From UBA7887 sp964408735 (GTDB taxonomy: Bacteria > Pseudomonadota > Alphaproteobacteria > UBA7887), in contig CAYPAX010000024.1 in the NCBI GenBank assembly GCA_964408735.1, positions 1 through 45,349 of the forward strand: 45,349 nt of DNA. Direction: 5' to 3'. Below are positions 8,032-16,256 of this stretch, piece after piece. The position numbers and the translations under genes are program-made. The notes beneath the pieces are model-generated. The model was not told the DNA's origin. It saw only the letters and a program-made list of their open reading frames with translations, and made no database searches. Each line of letters begins with the position of its first letter. Positions within the stretch are counted from its first letter, which is position 1.

Positions 8032-9426
8032 ATGGCCGAGCGGCACGATCCCGAAGGCAAGCGCCTGCCGATCAAGATCGACACCACGTCCAATGGTGAG
8101 TATGCCCCCCTGCCGCTCGATGCCGTCAGCCGCCATGCCCGGGCCTTGGCCGAGCGCTGGGCCGGCGAGAACGCGCAACGCATCGGCCTGACCAGGCGTG
8201 CCTTCATGGTCTCGGCCTGTGGCGCCGCAAGCACTCTCCTGGCGCTGAACGCCGCCAATGCCGAAGCCGGCCACAAGGGCGGCTTTTTCGACCTCGACGA
8301 AACCGCGGCCCTCGACGAAGAGCGCGCCCGCGAGCAGCTTGGGCCGCGCGAATTCGTCTTCGACGTGCAAGGCCATTTCGTCGGCGAGAACGGCCGCGGG
8401 CGCACCGGGCTCGGCGGCTCGGACAAATTCATCAAGGACATATTTCTCGATTCCGACACCGACATGATGGTGCTTTCCTTCATCCCGTCCAACCGCCAGC
8501 GCGAGCTGCTCACCATCGAGGAAGCGGACGAGACCCGGCGCATCGTTGATGCCATGGAGGGCAGCCAGAGGCTGTTGCTGCACGGCCGCGTCAATCCCAA
8601 CCAGGACGGCGACCTGGAAGGCATGGACGAGCTGGCCGAGCGCTGGGGGGTGGCGGCCTGGAAGTGCTACACCCAGTGGGGGCCGGGCGAGCGCGGCGGC
8701 TTCTTCCTGCACGACGAGGACACCGGCCTGCGCATGATCGAGAAGGCGCGAGCGCTGGGCGTACGCAATATCTGCGTGCACAAGGGCATTCCCTTCGGCC
8801 CTGCGTCCTACGAGCATAGCGTGGCCAGCGATATCGGCATCGTCGCTAGGATGTTCCCGGATGTGAACTTCCTGGTCTACCATTCGGGCTACATCCCGGG
8901 CGAGACCGAGGGCGCCTACGACCCGGGCCGCGGCGAAGGCGTGGATGCGCTGATCCGCTCCCTGGAAGAGAACGACATCCCCAGGAACGCCAACGTCTAT
9001 GCCGAGCTCGGCAGCACCTGGCGCCAGACCATGCGGCGCGCGGATCAGGCGGCGCACATTCTCGGCAAGCTGCTCAAGCATGTCGGCGAGCAGAACGTGC
9101 TCTACGGCTCCGACTGCATCTGGTACGGCTCGCCCCAGGACCAGATCCAGGCCATGCGCTCTTTCCAAATCTCCGAGGAATTGCGCGACGCCCACGGCTA
9201 TCCCGAGATCACGCCGGCGCTGCGCGCGCGTATTTTCGGCCTCAATGCCGCCCGCCCCTATGGCCTCGATGTGGACGAGATTCTGCTGCGCGCGCGCTCC
9301 GACGCCGTGCAGCGCCGCCGCGCCGAATACCGCGAGCGTCCCGACCCGCACTTTCTCACCTACGGGCCGAAGACGCGGCGCGAATATCTTGCCAACCTTG
9401 CCGCCCGCGGCGGCTCGCCGGTCTGA
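8032..9426 (+). CDS. Tat-exported amidohydrolase family protein (amidohydrolase_2 type)
   Basis: A 464-residue TIM-barrel metal hydrolase of the amidohydrolase_2 group. A twin-arginine signal LTRRAFMVSACGA sits about 48 residues into the protein, unusually far from the start, and is followed by an Ala-rich stretch, so export in folded form is likely. Candidate metal or active-site positions are FDVQGHFVG (the first His of the usual HxH is Gln), ICVHKG, VYHSG and YGSDCIWYGSP near residue 365. The substrate is not evident; relatives include decarboxylases and lactone hydrolases. It lies 3 bp after the M23 gene and 3 bp before the next, so it is part of the xseA run. Confidence 0.8.
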   Translation: MAERHDPEGKRLPIKIDTTSNGEYAPLPLDAVSRHARALAERWAGENAQRIGLTRRAFMVSACGAASTLLALNAANAEAGHKGGFFDLDETAALDEERAREQLGPREFVFDVQGHFVGENGRGRTGLGGSDKFIKDIFLDSDTDMMVLSFIPSNRQRELLTIEEADETRRIVDAMEGSQRLLLHGRVNPNQDGDLEGMDELAERWGVAAWKCYTQWGPGERGGFFLHDEDTGLRMIEKARALGVRNICVHKGIPFGPASYEHSVASDIGIVARMFPDVNFLVYHSGYIPGETEGAYDPGRGEGVDALIRSLEENDIPRNANVYAELGSTWRQTMRRADQAAHILGKLLKHVGEQNVLYGSDCIWYGSPQDQIQAMRSFQISEELRDAHGYPEITPALRARIFGLNAARPYGLDVDEILLRARSDAVQRRRAEYRERPDPHFLTYGPKTRREYLANLAARGGSPV

Positions 9427-9429
9427 GAT

Positions 9430-9639
9430 ATGGGACCCTTGCAGGCCATATTCCCGATGCTCATCGTGATCGCATTGATCGCGGTGTTCGTCGTCCTGAT
9501 GGTGGGCGTGATCGGCATGCTGCGCGGCGGCGAATTCAACCGCCGCTACGGCAATACGCTGATGCGGCTGCGGGTCGGCATGCAGGCTCTGGCGGTGCTG
9601 CTGATCGTGATTTACGTGGCCTTCATCCGCGCCGGTTGA
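9430..9639 (+). CDS. Twin transmembrane protein, HIG1-domain-like
   Basis: A 69-residue protein with two membrane helices (about 8-30 and 48-66) joined by a short basic loop, RGGEFNRRYGNTLMRLRVGM. This RYGN-LMRLRVG pattern is typical of HIG1/twin-transmembrane proteins found beside ETF genes in Alphaproteobacteria. Mitochondrial HIG1 proteins modulate cytochrome oxidase assembly; the bacterial role is unproven. It is the last gene before the etfB promoter. Confidence 0.82.
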   Translation: MGPLQAIFPMLIVIALIAVFVVLMVGVIGMLRGGEFNRRYGNTLMRLRVGMQALAVLLIVIYVAFIRAG

Positions 9640-9667
9640 GGCCGCATCGCTCCCCTCTGTAACCGGT

Positions 9668-9696
9668 TTGACAGGCTTTGGGCCTGGCCATATTGT
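9668..9696 (+). promoter_or_regulatory. Sigma-70-type promoter of the etfB-etfA-hbd genes
   Basis: A consensus -35 TTGACA (9668-9673), a spacer of exactly 17 bases and TATTGT (9691-9696) form a near-ideal promoter in the only sizeable gap (9640-9771) upstream of etfB. The -10 forms the left end of a perfect palindrome listed separately. Confidence 0.75.
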
Positions 9697-9710
9697 GCAC
9701 CTGCACAATA
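9691..9710. promoter_or_regulatory. Candidate operator: perfect 9+9 bp palindrome over the etfB -10
   Basis: TATTGTGCA-CC-TGCACAATA is a perfect inverted repeat with 9-bp arms and a 2-bp centre, covering the -10 box and expected start site of the etfB promoter. A dimeric repressor bound here would block RNA polymerase. TTGTGCA-type half sites are compatible with several fatty-acid or polyhydroxybutyrate regulators (TetR, GntR or PhaR types), but no regulator gene is adjacent, so the protein cannot be named. Confidence 0.6.
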
Positions 9711-9771
9711 GACGGATCGGTCCCTTGCCGAGCGTCACCGCCGCAATTCAATCCTCTCGGAGCCAACGCGG

Positions 9772-10521
9772 ATGAAAGCTCTCGTCGCGGTCAAGCGCGT
9801 CATCGATTACAACGTCAAGATTCGGGTCAAAAGCGACAAGTCGGGGGTCGAGACAGCCAACGTCAAGATGTCCATGAACCCCTTCGACGAGATCGCGGTG
9901 GAAGAAGCCGTGCGCCTCAAGGAGGCGGGCACCGTGGATGAGATCGTCGCCGTCTCGATCGGACCGCAACAATGCCAGGAGACCTTGCGCACGGCTTTCG
10001 CCATGGGTGCCGATCGCGGCATCCTGGTGCTCGCCGAGGAAGCGCCCGAGCCGCTTGCCATCGCCAAGCTGCTCAAGGCCATCGCCGAGGCCGAGAGCCC
10101 GGATCTGGTGATCGTCGGCAAGCAGGCCATCGATGACGATTCCAATCAGACCGCACAGATGCTGGCGGCCATGCTGGGCTGGGCCCAGGGCACTTTTGCC
10201 TCCAAGCTGACACTGGCCGACGGCAAGGCCGAGGTGGTGCGCGAAATCGACGGCGGCCTGGAGACGGTGTCGCTGGCGCTGCCGGCGGTGATCTCCACCG
10301 ACCTGCGCCTCAACGAGCCGCGCTATGCCTCGCTGCCCAATATCATGAAGGCGAAAAAGAAGCCGATCGACCAGAAGACGCCGGCCGATTACGGCGTCGA
10401 CGTATCGCCGCGGCTCGAGACCCTGTCGGTCGAGGAGCCCGAGGGGCGCTCGGCAGGCATCAAGGTCGAGGGACCGGCGGAGCTGCTCGAGAAATTGCGC
10501 GACGAGGCGGGAGTCATCTGA
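9772..10521 (+). CDS. etfB: Electron transfer flavoprotein beta subunit
   Basis: Partner of EtfA in the FAD- and AMP-carrying heterodimer that takes electrons from acyl-CoA and related dehydrogenases to ETF-quinone oxidoreductase. At 249 residues it is the usual length. The N-terminus MKALVAVKRVIDYNVKIRV, the NPFDEIAVEEAVRLKE region and the DLRLNEPRYASLPNIMKAKKK segment (the recognition-loop signature) are diagnostic. A GGAG ribosome site lies 9 bases before the ATG. The stop overlaps the etfA start (TGATG). Confidence 0.97.
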   Translation: MKALVAVKRVIDYNVKIRVKSDKSGVETANVKMSMNPFDEIAVEEAVRLKEAGTVDEIVAVSIGPQQCQETLRTAFAMGADRGILVLAEEAPEPLAIAKLLKAIAEAESPDLVIVGKQAIDDDSNQTAQMLAAMLGWAQGTFASKLTLADGKAEVVREIDGGLETVSLALPAVISTDLRLNEPRYASLPNIMKAKKKPIDQKTPADYGVDVSPRLETLSVEEPEGRSAGIKVEGPAELLEKLRDEAGVI

Positions 10522-11453
10522 TGGCAGCGTTGGTCATAGCCGAACACGACAACGCCGAGATCAAGGCGGCGACCCTCAATACCGTGGCCGCGGCGGCGGC
10601 CTTGGGTGGCGACATCGACATCTTGGTGGCGGGCGCGGACTGCGCCGCGGCGGCGGCAGAGGCCGCCATGATCCCGGACCTGCGCAAGGTGCTTTGCGCC
10701 GACGATGCGGCGCTGGCGAACCAGCTCGCGGAGAACCTCGCGCCGCTGATCGCCGGCCTCGCCGAGGGCTACAGCCACCTGCTGGCGCCGTCCGACACCT
10801 TCGGCAAGAACGTCATGCCGCGCGTCGCGGCCGAGCTCGACGTGCAACAGATTTCCGACATCGTCGGCATCGACAGCGCCGATACCTTCAAGCGCCCGGT
10901 CTATGCCGGCAACGCCATCGCCACGATACGCTCGTCCGATGCGATCAAGGTGATCACCGTGCGCACCACCGCCTTCAAGGCGCCGGAAGGCATGGGCTCG
11001 GCCGAGGTGGAGAGCATCGGCGGCGGCGCCGACAGCGGCCTCTCCGGCTTTGTCGGCCGCGAGCTTTCGAAATCCGAGCGCCCGGAGCTGACCGCCGCGC
11101 GGGTCATCGTTTCCGGCGGTCGCGGCATGCAGAACGGCGAGAACTTCGCCCTGCTCGAAGCGCTTGCCGACAAGCTCGGCGCCGCCGTCGGGGCTTCGCG
11201 CGCGGCCGTTGATGCGGGCTATGTGCCGAACGACTACCAGGTCGGCCAGACCGGCAAGATCGTCGCCCCGGACCTCTACATCGCGGTCGGCATCTCCGGC
11301 GCCATCCAGCACCTCGCCGGCATGAAGGATTCGAAAGTGATCGTCGCCATCAACAAGGACGAAGAGGCGCCGATCTTCCAGATCGCCGATTACGGCATCG
11401 TCGGCGATCTCTTTTCAGTGGTGCCGGCGCTGACCGAAGCGCTCGGCGAATAA
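10521..11453 (+). CDS. etfA: Electron transfer flavoprotein alpha subunit
   Basis: The 310-residue FAD-binding subunit of ETF. The C-terminal FAD domain shows ARVIVSGGRGM, GASRAAVDAGYVPNDYQVGQTG, LYIAVGISGAIQH and the AINKDEEAPIFQIADYGIVGDLF ending typical of EtfA. The N-terminal part aligns with the EtfB fold. It shares one base with the etfB stop, so the subunits should be translated in a coupled way. Electron donors in the same transcript are not present; hbd follows after 27 bp. Confidence 0.97.
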   Translation: MAALVIAEHDNAEIKAATLNTVAAAAALGGDIDILVAGADCAAAAAEAAMIPDLRKVLCADDAALANQLAENLAPLIAGLAEGYSHLLAPSDTFGKNVMPRVAAELDVQQISDIVGIDSADTFKRPVYAGNAIATIRSSDAIKVITVRTTAFKAPEGMGSAEVESIGGGADSGLSGFVGRELSKSERPELTAARVIVSGGRGMQNGENFALLEALADKLGAAVGASRAAVDAGYVPNDYQVGQTGKIVAPDLYIAVGISGAIQHLAGMKDSKVIVAINKDEEAPIFQIADYGIVGDLFSVVPALTEALGE

Positions 11454-11480
11454 GGACAGACAAGGGCACGGACAAAGACC

Positions 11481-12356
11481 ATGATACATAGCATAGCGAT
11501 TATCGGTGCCGGACAGATGGGATCGGGCATCGCCCATGTCTGCGCCCTTTCCGGGCTTGACGTCACGCTCATCGACATCGCCCAGGATCGCCTCGACGCG
11601 GCCCTGGCCGGAATCGACCGCAACATTCTGCGCCAAGTCGCGCGCGGCAAGGTCGAGGAGGCGGATCGGGTCGCTGCGCTGGCGCGGATCACGCAATCGG
11701 TCGAGCTCGACGCGGCGGCCAGTGTCGATCTGGTGATCGAGGCGGCGACCGAGGACGAAGCGGTCAAGAAGGAGATCCTGCAGGCGCTTTGCCCCAAGCT
11801 CACCAGCGATGACACCCTGATCGCCACCAACACATCGTCGATTTCCGTCACGCGTCTGGCCGCGGCCACCGACCGGCCCGGCAAGTTCATGGGCATGCAC
11901 TTCATGAACCCGGTGCCGATGATGCGCCTGATCGAGCTGATCCGCGGCATCGCCACCGACGAAGAGACCTTCAGCCGCATTCGCGAGCTAACCGTAAGGC
12001 TCGGCAAGAACCCGGTCAGCGCCGAGGATTTCCCCGCCTTCATCGTCAACCGCATTCTCTTGCCGATGATCAACGAGGCGATCTACACGCTCTACGAAGG
12101 CGTCGGCTCGGTGGAGGCCATCGACACCGCCATGAAGCTCGGTGCCAACCACCCCATGGGCCCGCTCGAGCTTGCCGATTTCATCGGTCTCGACATCTGC
12201 CTGGCGGTAATGCAGGTGCTGCACGAGGGCCTGGCCGACACCAAATACCGGCCCTGCCCGCTGCTGGTGAAATATGTCGAGGCCGGCTGGATCGGCCGCA
12301 AGTCGGGCCGCGGCTTCTACGACTACACCGGCGACGCGCCGGTGCCGACGCGCTAG
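11481..12356 (+). CDS. 3-hydroxybutyryl-CoA dehydrogenase
   Basis: A 291-residue single-domain-pair 3-hydroxyacyl-CoA dehydrogenase (NAD fold plus C-terminal helical domain). The dinucleotide loop IGAGQMGSGIA lies near the N-terminus, followed by VIEAATED, NTSSIS, GMHFMNPVPMM with the catalytic His, FIVNRILLPMINEA and MGPLELADFIGLD. It oxidises or forms 3-hydroxybutyryl-CoA in butanoate or polyhydroxybutyrate-linked metabolism. Its place behind etfBA is usual in Alphaproteobacteria and suggests the three share the upstream promoter and palindrome. Names used for such genes are hbd and hbdA. Confidence 0.93.
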   Translation: MIHSIAIIGAGQMGSGIAHVCALSGLDVTLIDIAQDRLDAALAGIDRNILRQVARGKVEEADRVAALARITQSVELDAAASVDLVIEAATEDEAVKKEILQALCPKLTSDDTLIATNTSSISVTRLAAATDRPGKFMGMHFMNPVPMMRLIELIRGIATDEETFSRIRELTVRLGKNPVSAEDFPAFIVNRILLPMINEAIYTLYEGVGSVEAIDTAMKLGANHPMGPLELADFIGLDICLAVMQVLHEGLADTKYRPCPLLVKYVEAGWIGRKSGRGFYDYTGDAPVPTR

Positions 12357-12435
12357 CGCTCTCTCCCATCGACTCTGCCGGCGCGGGCTGGCAATATCGA
12401 CGCAAAGGCATCACGTCGGACAGGGAGAGAGAATC

Positions 12436-13746
12436 ATGATCCTGGCATCGTTGCGTTCGCTGGGCGGGCAGGTTTGTGCCGCTTTGGCGTTAGTTCTGAG
12501 CCTGCTCGCGCCATCGGCCCAGGCCGAGGACGGCAAGATATCCATCGCCGTCGTCACCTTCCTTTCCGGCCCGGCGGCGGCGCATTTCGGCGTGCCCGCG
12601 CGCGAAGGCGCCGAGCACACCATCGATGCGCTCAATGCCGGCAGCTTTCCCGCGCCCTACGACACGCCGGGCATCGGCGGCATGGAGATCGTGCCGGTCT
12701 TCGTCGACGAGGCGGGCGGCGCCACCAAGCAGGTGGCCGAGTTCCGCAATCTCGTGCAGCGGCGCAATGTCGACATCATCCTGGGTTACATCTCCAGCGG
12801 CGACTGCCTGGCTATTCCCCAGGTCGCCGAGGAACTCAAGCAGTTCACCATTCTCGTCGACTGCGGCACGCCGCGGGTCTTCGAGGAGGCGAGCTACGAA
12901 TACGTTTTCCGCACCGGCCCCCACGCGGCCATGGACAACGTCGCCATCGCCCGCTACCTGCTCGACCGGCAACCCGACGTAAAGACCATCGCGGGGCTCA
13001 ACCAGAACTACGCCTGGGGCCAGGATTCCTGGAACGACTTCCAGGGCTCCATGGAAGTGCTGCAGCCCGGCATCGAAGTCGTCGACGTCCAGTTCCCGAA
13101 GCTTTTCGCCGGCCAGTTCGGGGCCGAGATCTCGGCCCTGCTTTCGAGGCGCCCCGACGTCATCCACTCCAGCTTCTGGGGTGCCGACCTCGAAGCGCTA
13201 TTGCTGCAAGGCGGCGGCCGTGGCCTGTTCAAGCGCAGCCAGGTGGTGCTGTCGGCGGGCGAGCACGTGCTGCATCTGATCGGCGACCGCATGCCTGACG
13301 GCACCATCCTCGGCGCCCGCGGCCCGCACGGCCCGTTCGCGCCCGAGAGCGAGATGAACACCTGGTTCCACAGCACCTATACGGAGCGCTGGGGCCATGT
13401 GCCGAACCAGGGCGCCTACAAATACACCATGGCGCTCCTGGGCCTGAAGACCGCCTATGCCAAGGCCGAGGCCGAGGCCGGCACCGCACCGACGCCTGAA
13501 CAGGTCATGCAGGCGCTGGCCTATCTCGAATGGGACAGCCCGTCCGGCATGGTCAAGATGGCGTTGGCCAACGGCCACCAGGCGATCCAGGACAATGCCA
13601 TCGGCACCAGCCGCTACGATGCCGAGCTGGGGCGCACCGTGGTGGACGACGTGGTCTACTACAACGCCGAATGCGTCAATCCGCCGCCGGACATCAAGGC
13701 CATCGACTGGATCCGCCAGGGCTTCCCCGGCGCCAAGTGCGACTGA
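12436..13746 (+). CDS. ABC transporter substrate-binding protein, LivK-like (orphan)
   Basis: The 436-residue product has a Sec signal (cleavage near APSAQA-ED) and a type I periplasmic-binding fold of the branched-chain amino acid/amide class, with ISIAVVTFLSGPAAAHFG, VPVFVDEAGGATKQ and a mid-protein QNYAWGQDSWNDF segment. The ATG at 12436 is preceded by GGGAGAG. The frame is open back to 12274, but that part overlaps hbd and lacks a signal peptide. No permease or ATPase gene is nearby, so it must use a transporter encoded elsewhere or act as a sensor subunit. Ligand unknown. Its TGA overlaps the SDR start. Confidence 0.85.
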   Translation: MILASLRSLGGQVCAALALVLSLLAPSAQAEDGKISIAVVTFLSGPAAAHFGVPAREGAEHTIDALNAGSFPAPYDTPGIGGMEIVPVFVDEAGGATKQVAEFRNLVQRRNVDIILGYISSGDCLAIPQVAEELKQFTILVDCGTPRVFEEASYEYVFRTGPHAAMDNVAIARYLLDRQPDVKTIAGLNQNYAWGQDSWNDFQGSMEVLQPGIEVVDVQFPKLFAGQFGAEISALLSRRPDVIHSSFWGADLEALLLQGGGRGLFKRSQVVLSAGEHVLHLIGDRMPDGTILGARGPHGPFAPESEMNTWFHSTYTERWGHVPNQGAYKYTMALLGLKTAYAKAEAEAGTAPTPEQVMQALAYLEWDSPSGMVKMALANGHQAIQDNAIGTSRYDAELGRTVVDDVVYYNAECVNPPPDIKAIDWIRQGFPGAKCD

Positions 13747-14540
13747 TGGACCTCGATCTTTCCGGCAAATCGGCCCTGGTCACCGGCTCCACCCGCGGCA
13801 TCGGTTTCGAGACCGCGGTGGGGCTGGCCGAGATGGGCGCCAGCGTCATCGTGCACGGACGCAGCGACGCCTCGGTCAACGATGCGCTGGGGCGGCTCGG
13901 CGAGCGCGTCGCGGACGCGGGCGCCGTCGGCATTGCCGCCAATCTCGGCACGGCGGAAGGCTGCGATGCCCTGGCCGCTGCTCATCCGGACGTGGACGTG
14001 CTGGTCAACAATGTCGGCATCTACCGCCCCGAGCCCTTCGACGAGGTCAGCGACGAGACCTGGCAGATGTATTTCGACATCAACGTCATGTCGGGCGTGC
14101 GCATGGCCCGGCATTACCTCAAAGGCATGCTCGAGCGCGACTGGGGGCGGATCGTCTTCGTGTCCAGCGAATCGGGCGTCTTCATTCCGCCCGAGATGAT
14201 CCATTACGGCTTCTCCAAGGCGGCGCAGCTGGCCATCGCCCGCGGCCTCGCCGAGACCACCAAGGGCTCGCGGGTGACCGTGAATTCGGTCCTGCCCGGC
14301 CCCACCTGGGTCGAGATTCAGGAATCACGCCTGGGCAAGCGGGCCGAGGCCGAGGGCCGCAGCCTCGACGATCTCAAGGCGGAGATATTCACCACCCGGC
14401 GCCAGTCCTCGCTGCTGCAACGCTACGAGACCCCGGACGAGGTCGCCAACATGATCTGCTATGCCTGCAGCCCGGCGGCGTCAGGCACCAACGGCGCCGC
14501 GCTGAGAGCCGAAGGCGGCATCGTGCGCAGCTTCATCTAG
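13746..14540 (+). CDS. SDR-family oxidoreductase
   Basis: A 264-residue classical short-chain dehydrogenase/reductase. The cofactor motif TGSTRGIG is at about 12-19, NNVGIY corresponds to the NNAG motif, catalytic Ser is in VFVSSESG and the YxxxK pair in YGFSKAAQ. The motif pattern does not settle NAD versus NADP. The ATG shares a base with the stop of the binding-protein gene, so the two are coupled, which hints that the enzyme acts on the ligand of that protein. The stop is 9 bp from the convergent YgjP-like gene. A weak hairpin (GCACCG 14540-14545 with CGGTGC 14560-14565) spans the junction. Confidence 0.88.
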   Translation: MDLDLSGKSALVTGSTRGIGFETAVGLAEMGASVIVHGRSDASVNDALGRLGERVADAGAVGIAANLGTAEGCDALAAAHPDVDVLVNNVGIYRPEPFDEVSDETWQMYFDINVMSGVRMARHYLKGMLERDWGRIVFVSSESGVFIPPEMIHYGFSKAAQLAIARGLAETTKGSRVTVNSVLPGPTWVEIQESRLGKRAEAEGRSLDDLKAEIFTTRRQSSLLQRYETPDEVANMICYACSPAASGTNGAALRAEGGIVRSFI

Positions 14541-14549
14541 CACCGTTTA

Positions 14550-15227
14550 CTAGCCGTAGCGGTGCAGGCTCGGGCCGTGGGTGGTCAGCCAGGCGCGAGC
14601 GGTGGCGACATCGGGGTGGAGGTCGTCGACCAGACGCCAGAAGCGGCGGCTGTGATTCATTACGGCGAGGTGGGCGACCTCGTGGGCAGCGACGTAATCA
14701 AGCACCGAGCGTGGCGCCAGCACCAGGCGCCAGGAGAAGGCGAGCCGGCCTTTGCGCGAGCAACTGCCCCAGCGCGTGCGCGGGTCGCCTATGCGGATGC
14801 CGGATACGCTCTCGCCAATCTGCGCCGCATGGCCGTGGGCGTGCTCATAAAATGCGGCCCGCGCGCTCTCGCGCAGCCAGGCGCGGGCGCGTGGCGCGAA
14901 GCGCGCCGGATCACCGCCGATCACCAGCGCGTCGCCCTCGCGCCGCGCTGCCGCGCGCCCGTTACCGCTGTGGCAGAGGCGCAGGGGCTCGTCCAGCACC
15001 GAAATCTCGGCACCATCGGCAAAGGGAATGCGCGGCGGCAGCCCCGCCAATTGCCGGCCAATCCAGCGCCGATGGCTGTCGACGAAGCGCGTCACGTCTT
15101 CTTCCGGGACGCCCTCTGGCACCACCAGCTCGACCACGCCTGCTGCCGCATCGACCTTGAGGCTCAGCCGCCGCGCCCGCGAGGAGGCGCGCCGGCGAAT
15201 GCCGTCCTGCTCAGTGATGGCCGCCAT
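14550..15227 (-). CDS. YgjP-like (M48-type) metallopeptidase domain protein
   Basis: A 225-residue protein of the DUF45/YgjP family. The zinc site HEVAHLAVMNHSRRFW matches HExxHxxxNHSxxFW, and RWGSCSRKGRLAFSWRL is the other strongly conserved block. The ATG at 15227 is taken because it leaves a short 17-bp overlap with the upstream PCuAC gene; an in-frame ATG at 15293 would overlap more. It is the last gene of the ten-gene minus-strand run. Natural substrates of this family are unknown. Confidence 0.85.
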   Translation of the reverse strand: MAAITEQDGIRRRASSRARRLSLKVDAAAGVVELVVPEGVPEEDVTRFVDSHRRWIGRQLAGLPPRIPFADGAEISVLDEPLRLCHSGNGRAAARREGDALVIGGDPARFAPRARAWLRESARAAFYEHAHGHAAQIGESVSGIRIGDPRTRWGSCSRKGRLAFSWRLVLAPRSVLDYVAAHEVAHLAVMNHSRRFWRLVDDLHPDVATARAWLTTHGPSLHRYG

Positions 15228-15666
15228 GGCTACCGCCCGGCCCCATGGCGCCGACGCCGAGGATGGGCAATCTGATAGTGGCGCTGTCGCCATCGGCGAA
15301 GGTCAGGGTCAGCGACAGGCTCTCGCCCTCGACCAACGGCGCGGCCAGGCCCATCAGCATGATGTGCAGACCGCCCGGCGCGAAAGTCACGGTCTCGCCC
15401 GCCGGCAGGGCGACGCTCTCCAAGGCGCGCATGCGCATCATGTCGCCGTCCATCTCGTGGCCGTGCAGGGCGGCGGCCTTCGCGGCCGGGCTGGCGGCGG
15501 CGATGATCGCCGTGTCCGCGCCGTGATTGGTAAGGCTGAGATAAATCGCACCGTTGCTGGCCGCGCCGGGGGTGGCGCGCGCCCAGGGCTCCGCGATCCC
15601 TACATCCGCCGCCGCTGCGCCGCCTGCCAGGGCGAACCAGACGAGCAGCGCGCGCAGGCCGCTCAC
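15211..15666 (-). CDS. PCuAC-type periplasmic copper chaperone
   Basis: A 151-residue exported protein (signal MSGLRALLVWFALAGGAAAA) with the Cu(I) site of the PCuAC/DUF461 family: HGHEM, MMRMR and a later HIMLMGL, fitting H/M(X)10M(X)21HXM. The C-terminal HGGHH may bind a further metal ion. These proteins carry copper to the CuA centre of cytochrome oxidase, often with SCO. It starts at GTG, which overlaps the SCO stop (GTGA), directly coupling the two chaperones. Confidence 0.92.
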   Translation of the reverse strand: MSGLRALLVWFALAGGAAAADVGIAEPWARATPGAASNGAIYLSLTNHGADTAIIAAASPAAKAAALHGHEMDGDMMRMRALESVALPAGETVTFAPGGLHIMLMGLAAPLVEGESLSLTLTFADGDSATIRLPILGVGAMGPGGSHGGHH

Positions 15667-16256
15667 GAGAGATGCTCCCGCAGGCCCGCGGCGAGCTCTT
15701 CAACGCTGGCATTGAAGCGGAAATTGGCGAGATATACGCCATCCGGTCCCATCAGGTAGAGGGCCGCGCTGTGGTCAACCAAATAGTCCTCCGTATCGCC
15801 GCTATCGGCCTTGGCATAATAGACATGATAGGCGCCGGCCATGGCCGCGATCTGCTCGGCACTGCCGCTCAGGCCCACCACGCGCGGATGAAAGTTGGCC
15901 ACATAGTCGCCCATGACCGCAGGCGTGTCGCGCTCCGGGTCGACGGTAACGAACAGCACCGACAGCTTCTCCGCATCCTCGCCGAGCGCTTCCAGCGCGG
16001 CCGAGGCGGTGGCTAGCGCCGTCGGGCAGACATCGGGGCAAAAGGTATAGCCGAACAGCACCAGGGTGTGTTCGCCGGCGAAGTCCGCTTGCGTCACCGT
16101 GACACCGTCGCCACGGACCAGGGTGAAGGGACCGCCGACGCTGACCTGTTGCTGCTGCACCGCCGGCTCGCCGAGCATGCCTTCGCGACCGGCCAGGCTC
16201 AGCCCGAAAGCGATCAGCGCGGCGAAGGCGAGGCCCCAGACGATGATGCGGTTCAT
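15663..16256 (-). CDS. SCO1/SenC/PrrC-family copper/thiol protein
   Basis: A 197-residue membrane-anchored thioredoxin-fold protein. An N-terminal helix (about 5-23) anchors it. The copper site is CPDVC in GYTFCPDVCP with the downstream His in VDHSAALYLM, and SVLFVTVDPERDTP is the family core. It acts in CuA assembly of cytochrome c oxidase by delivering copper or reducing the site cysteines. It overlaps the SYLF gene upstream (ATGA) and the PCuAC gene downstream (GTGA). Confidence 0.94.
   Translation of the reverse strand: MNRIIVWGLAFAALIAFGLSLAGREGMLGEPAVQQQQVSVGGPFTLVRGDGVTVTQADFAGEHTLVLFGYTFCPDVCPTALATASAALEALGEDAEKLSVLFVTVDPERDTPAVMGDYVANFHPRVVGLSGSAEQIAAMAGAYHVYYAKADSGDTEDYLVDHSAALYLMGPDGVYLANFRFNASVEELAAGLREHLS

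Noticed and set aside
7864..9738. Long open frame opposite the M23 and amidohydrolase genes (624 codons)
   Set aside because: It spans parts of three real genes and their gaps; His/Ala/Arg-rich sequence without domain marks.
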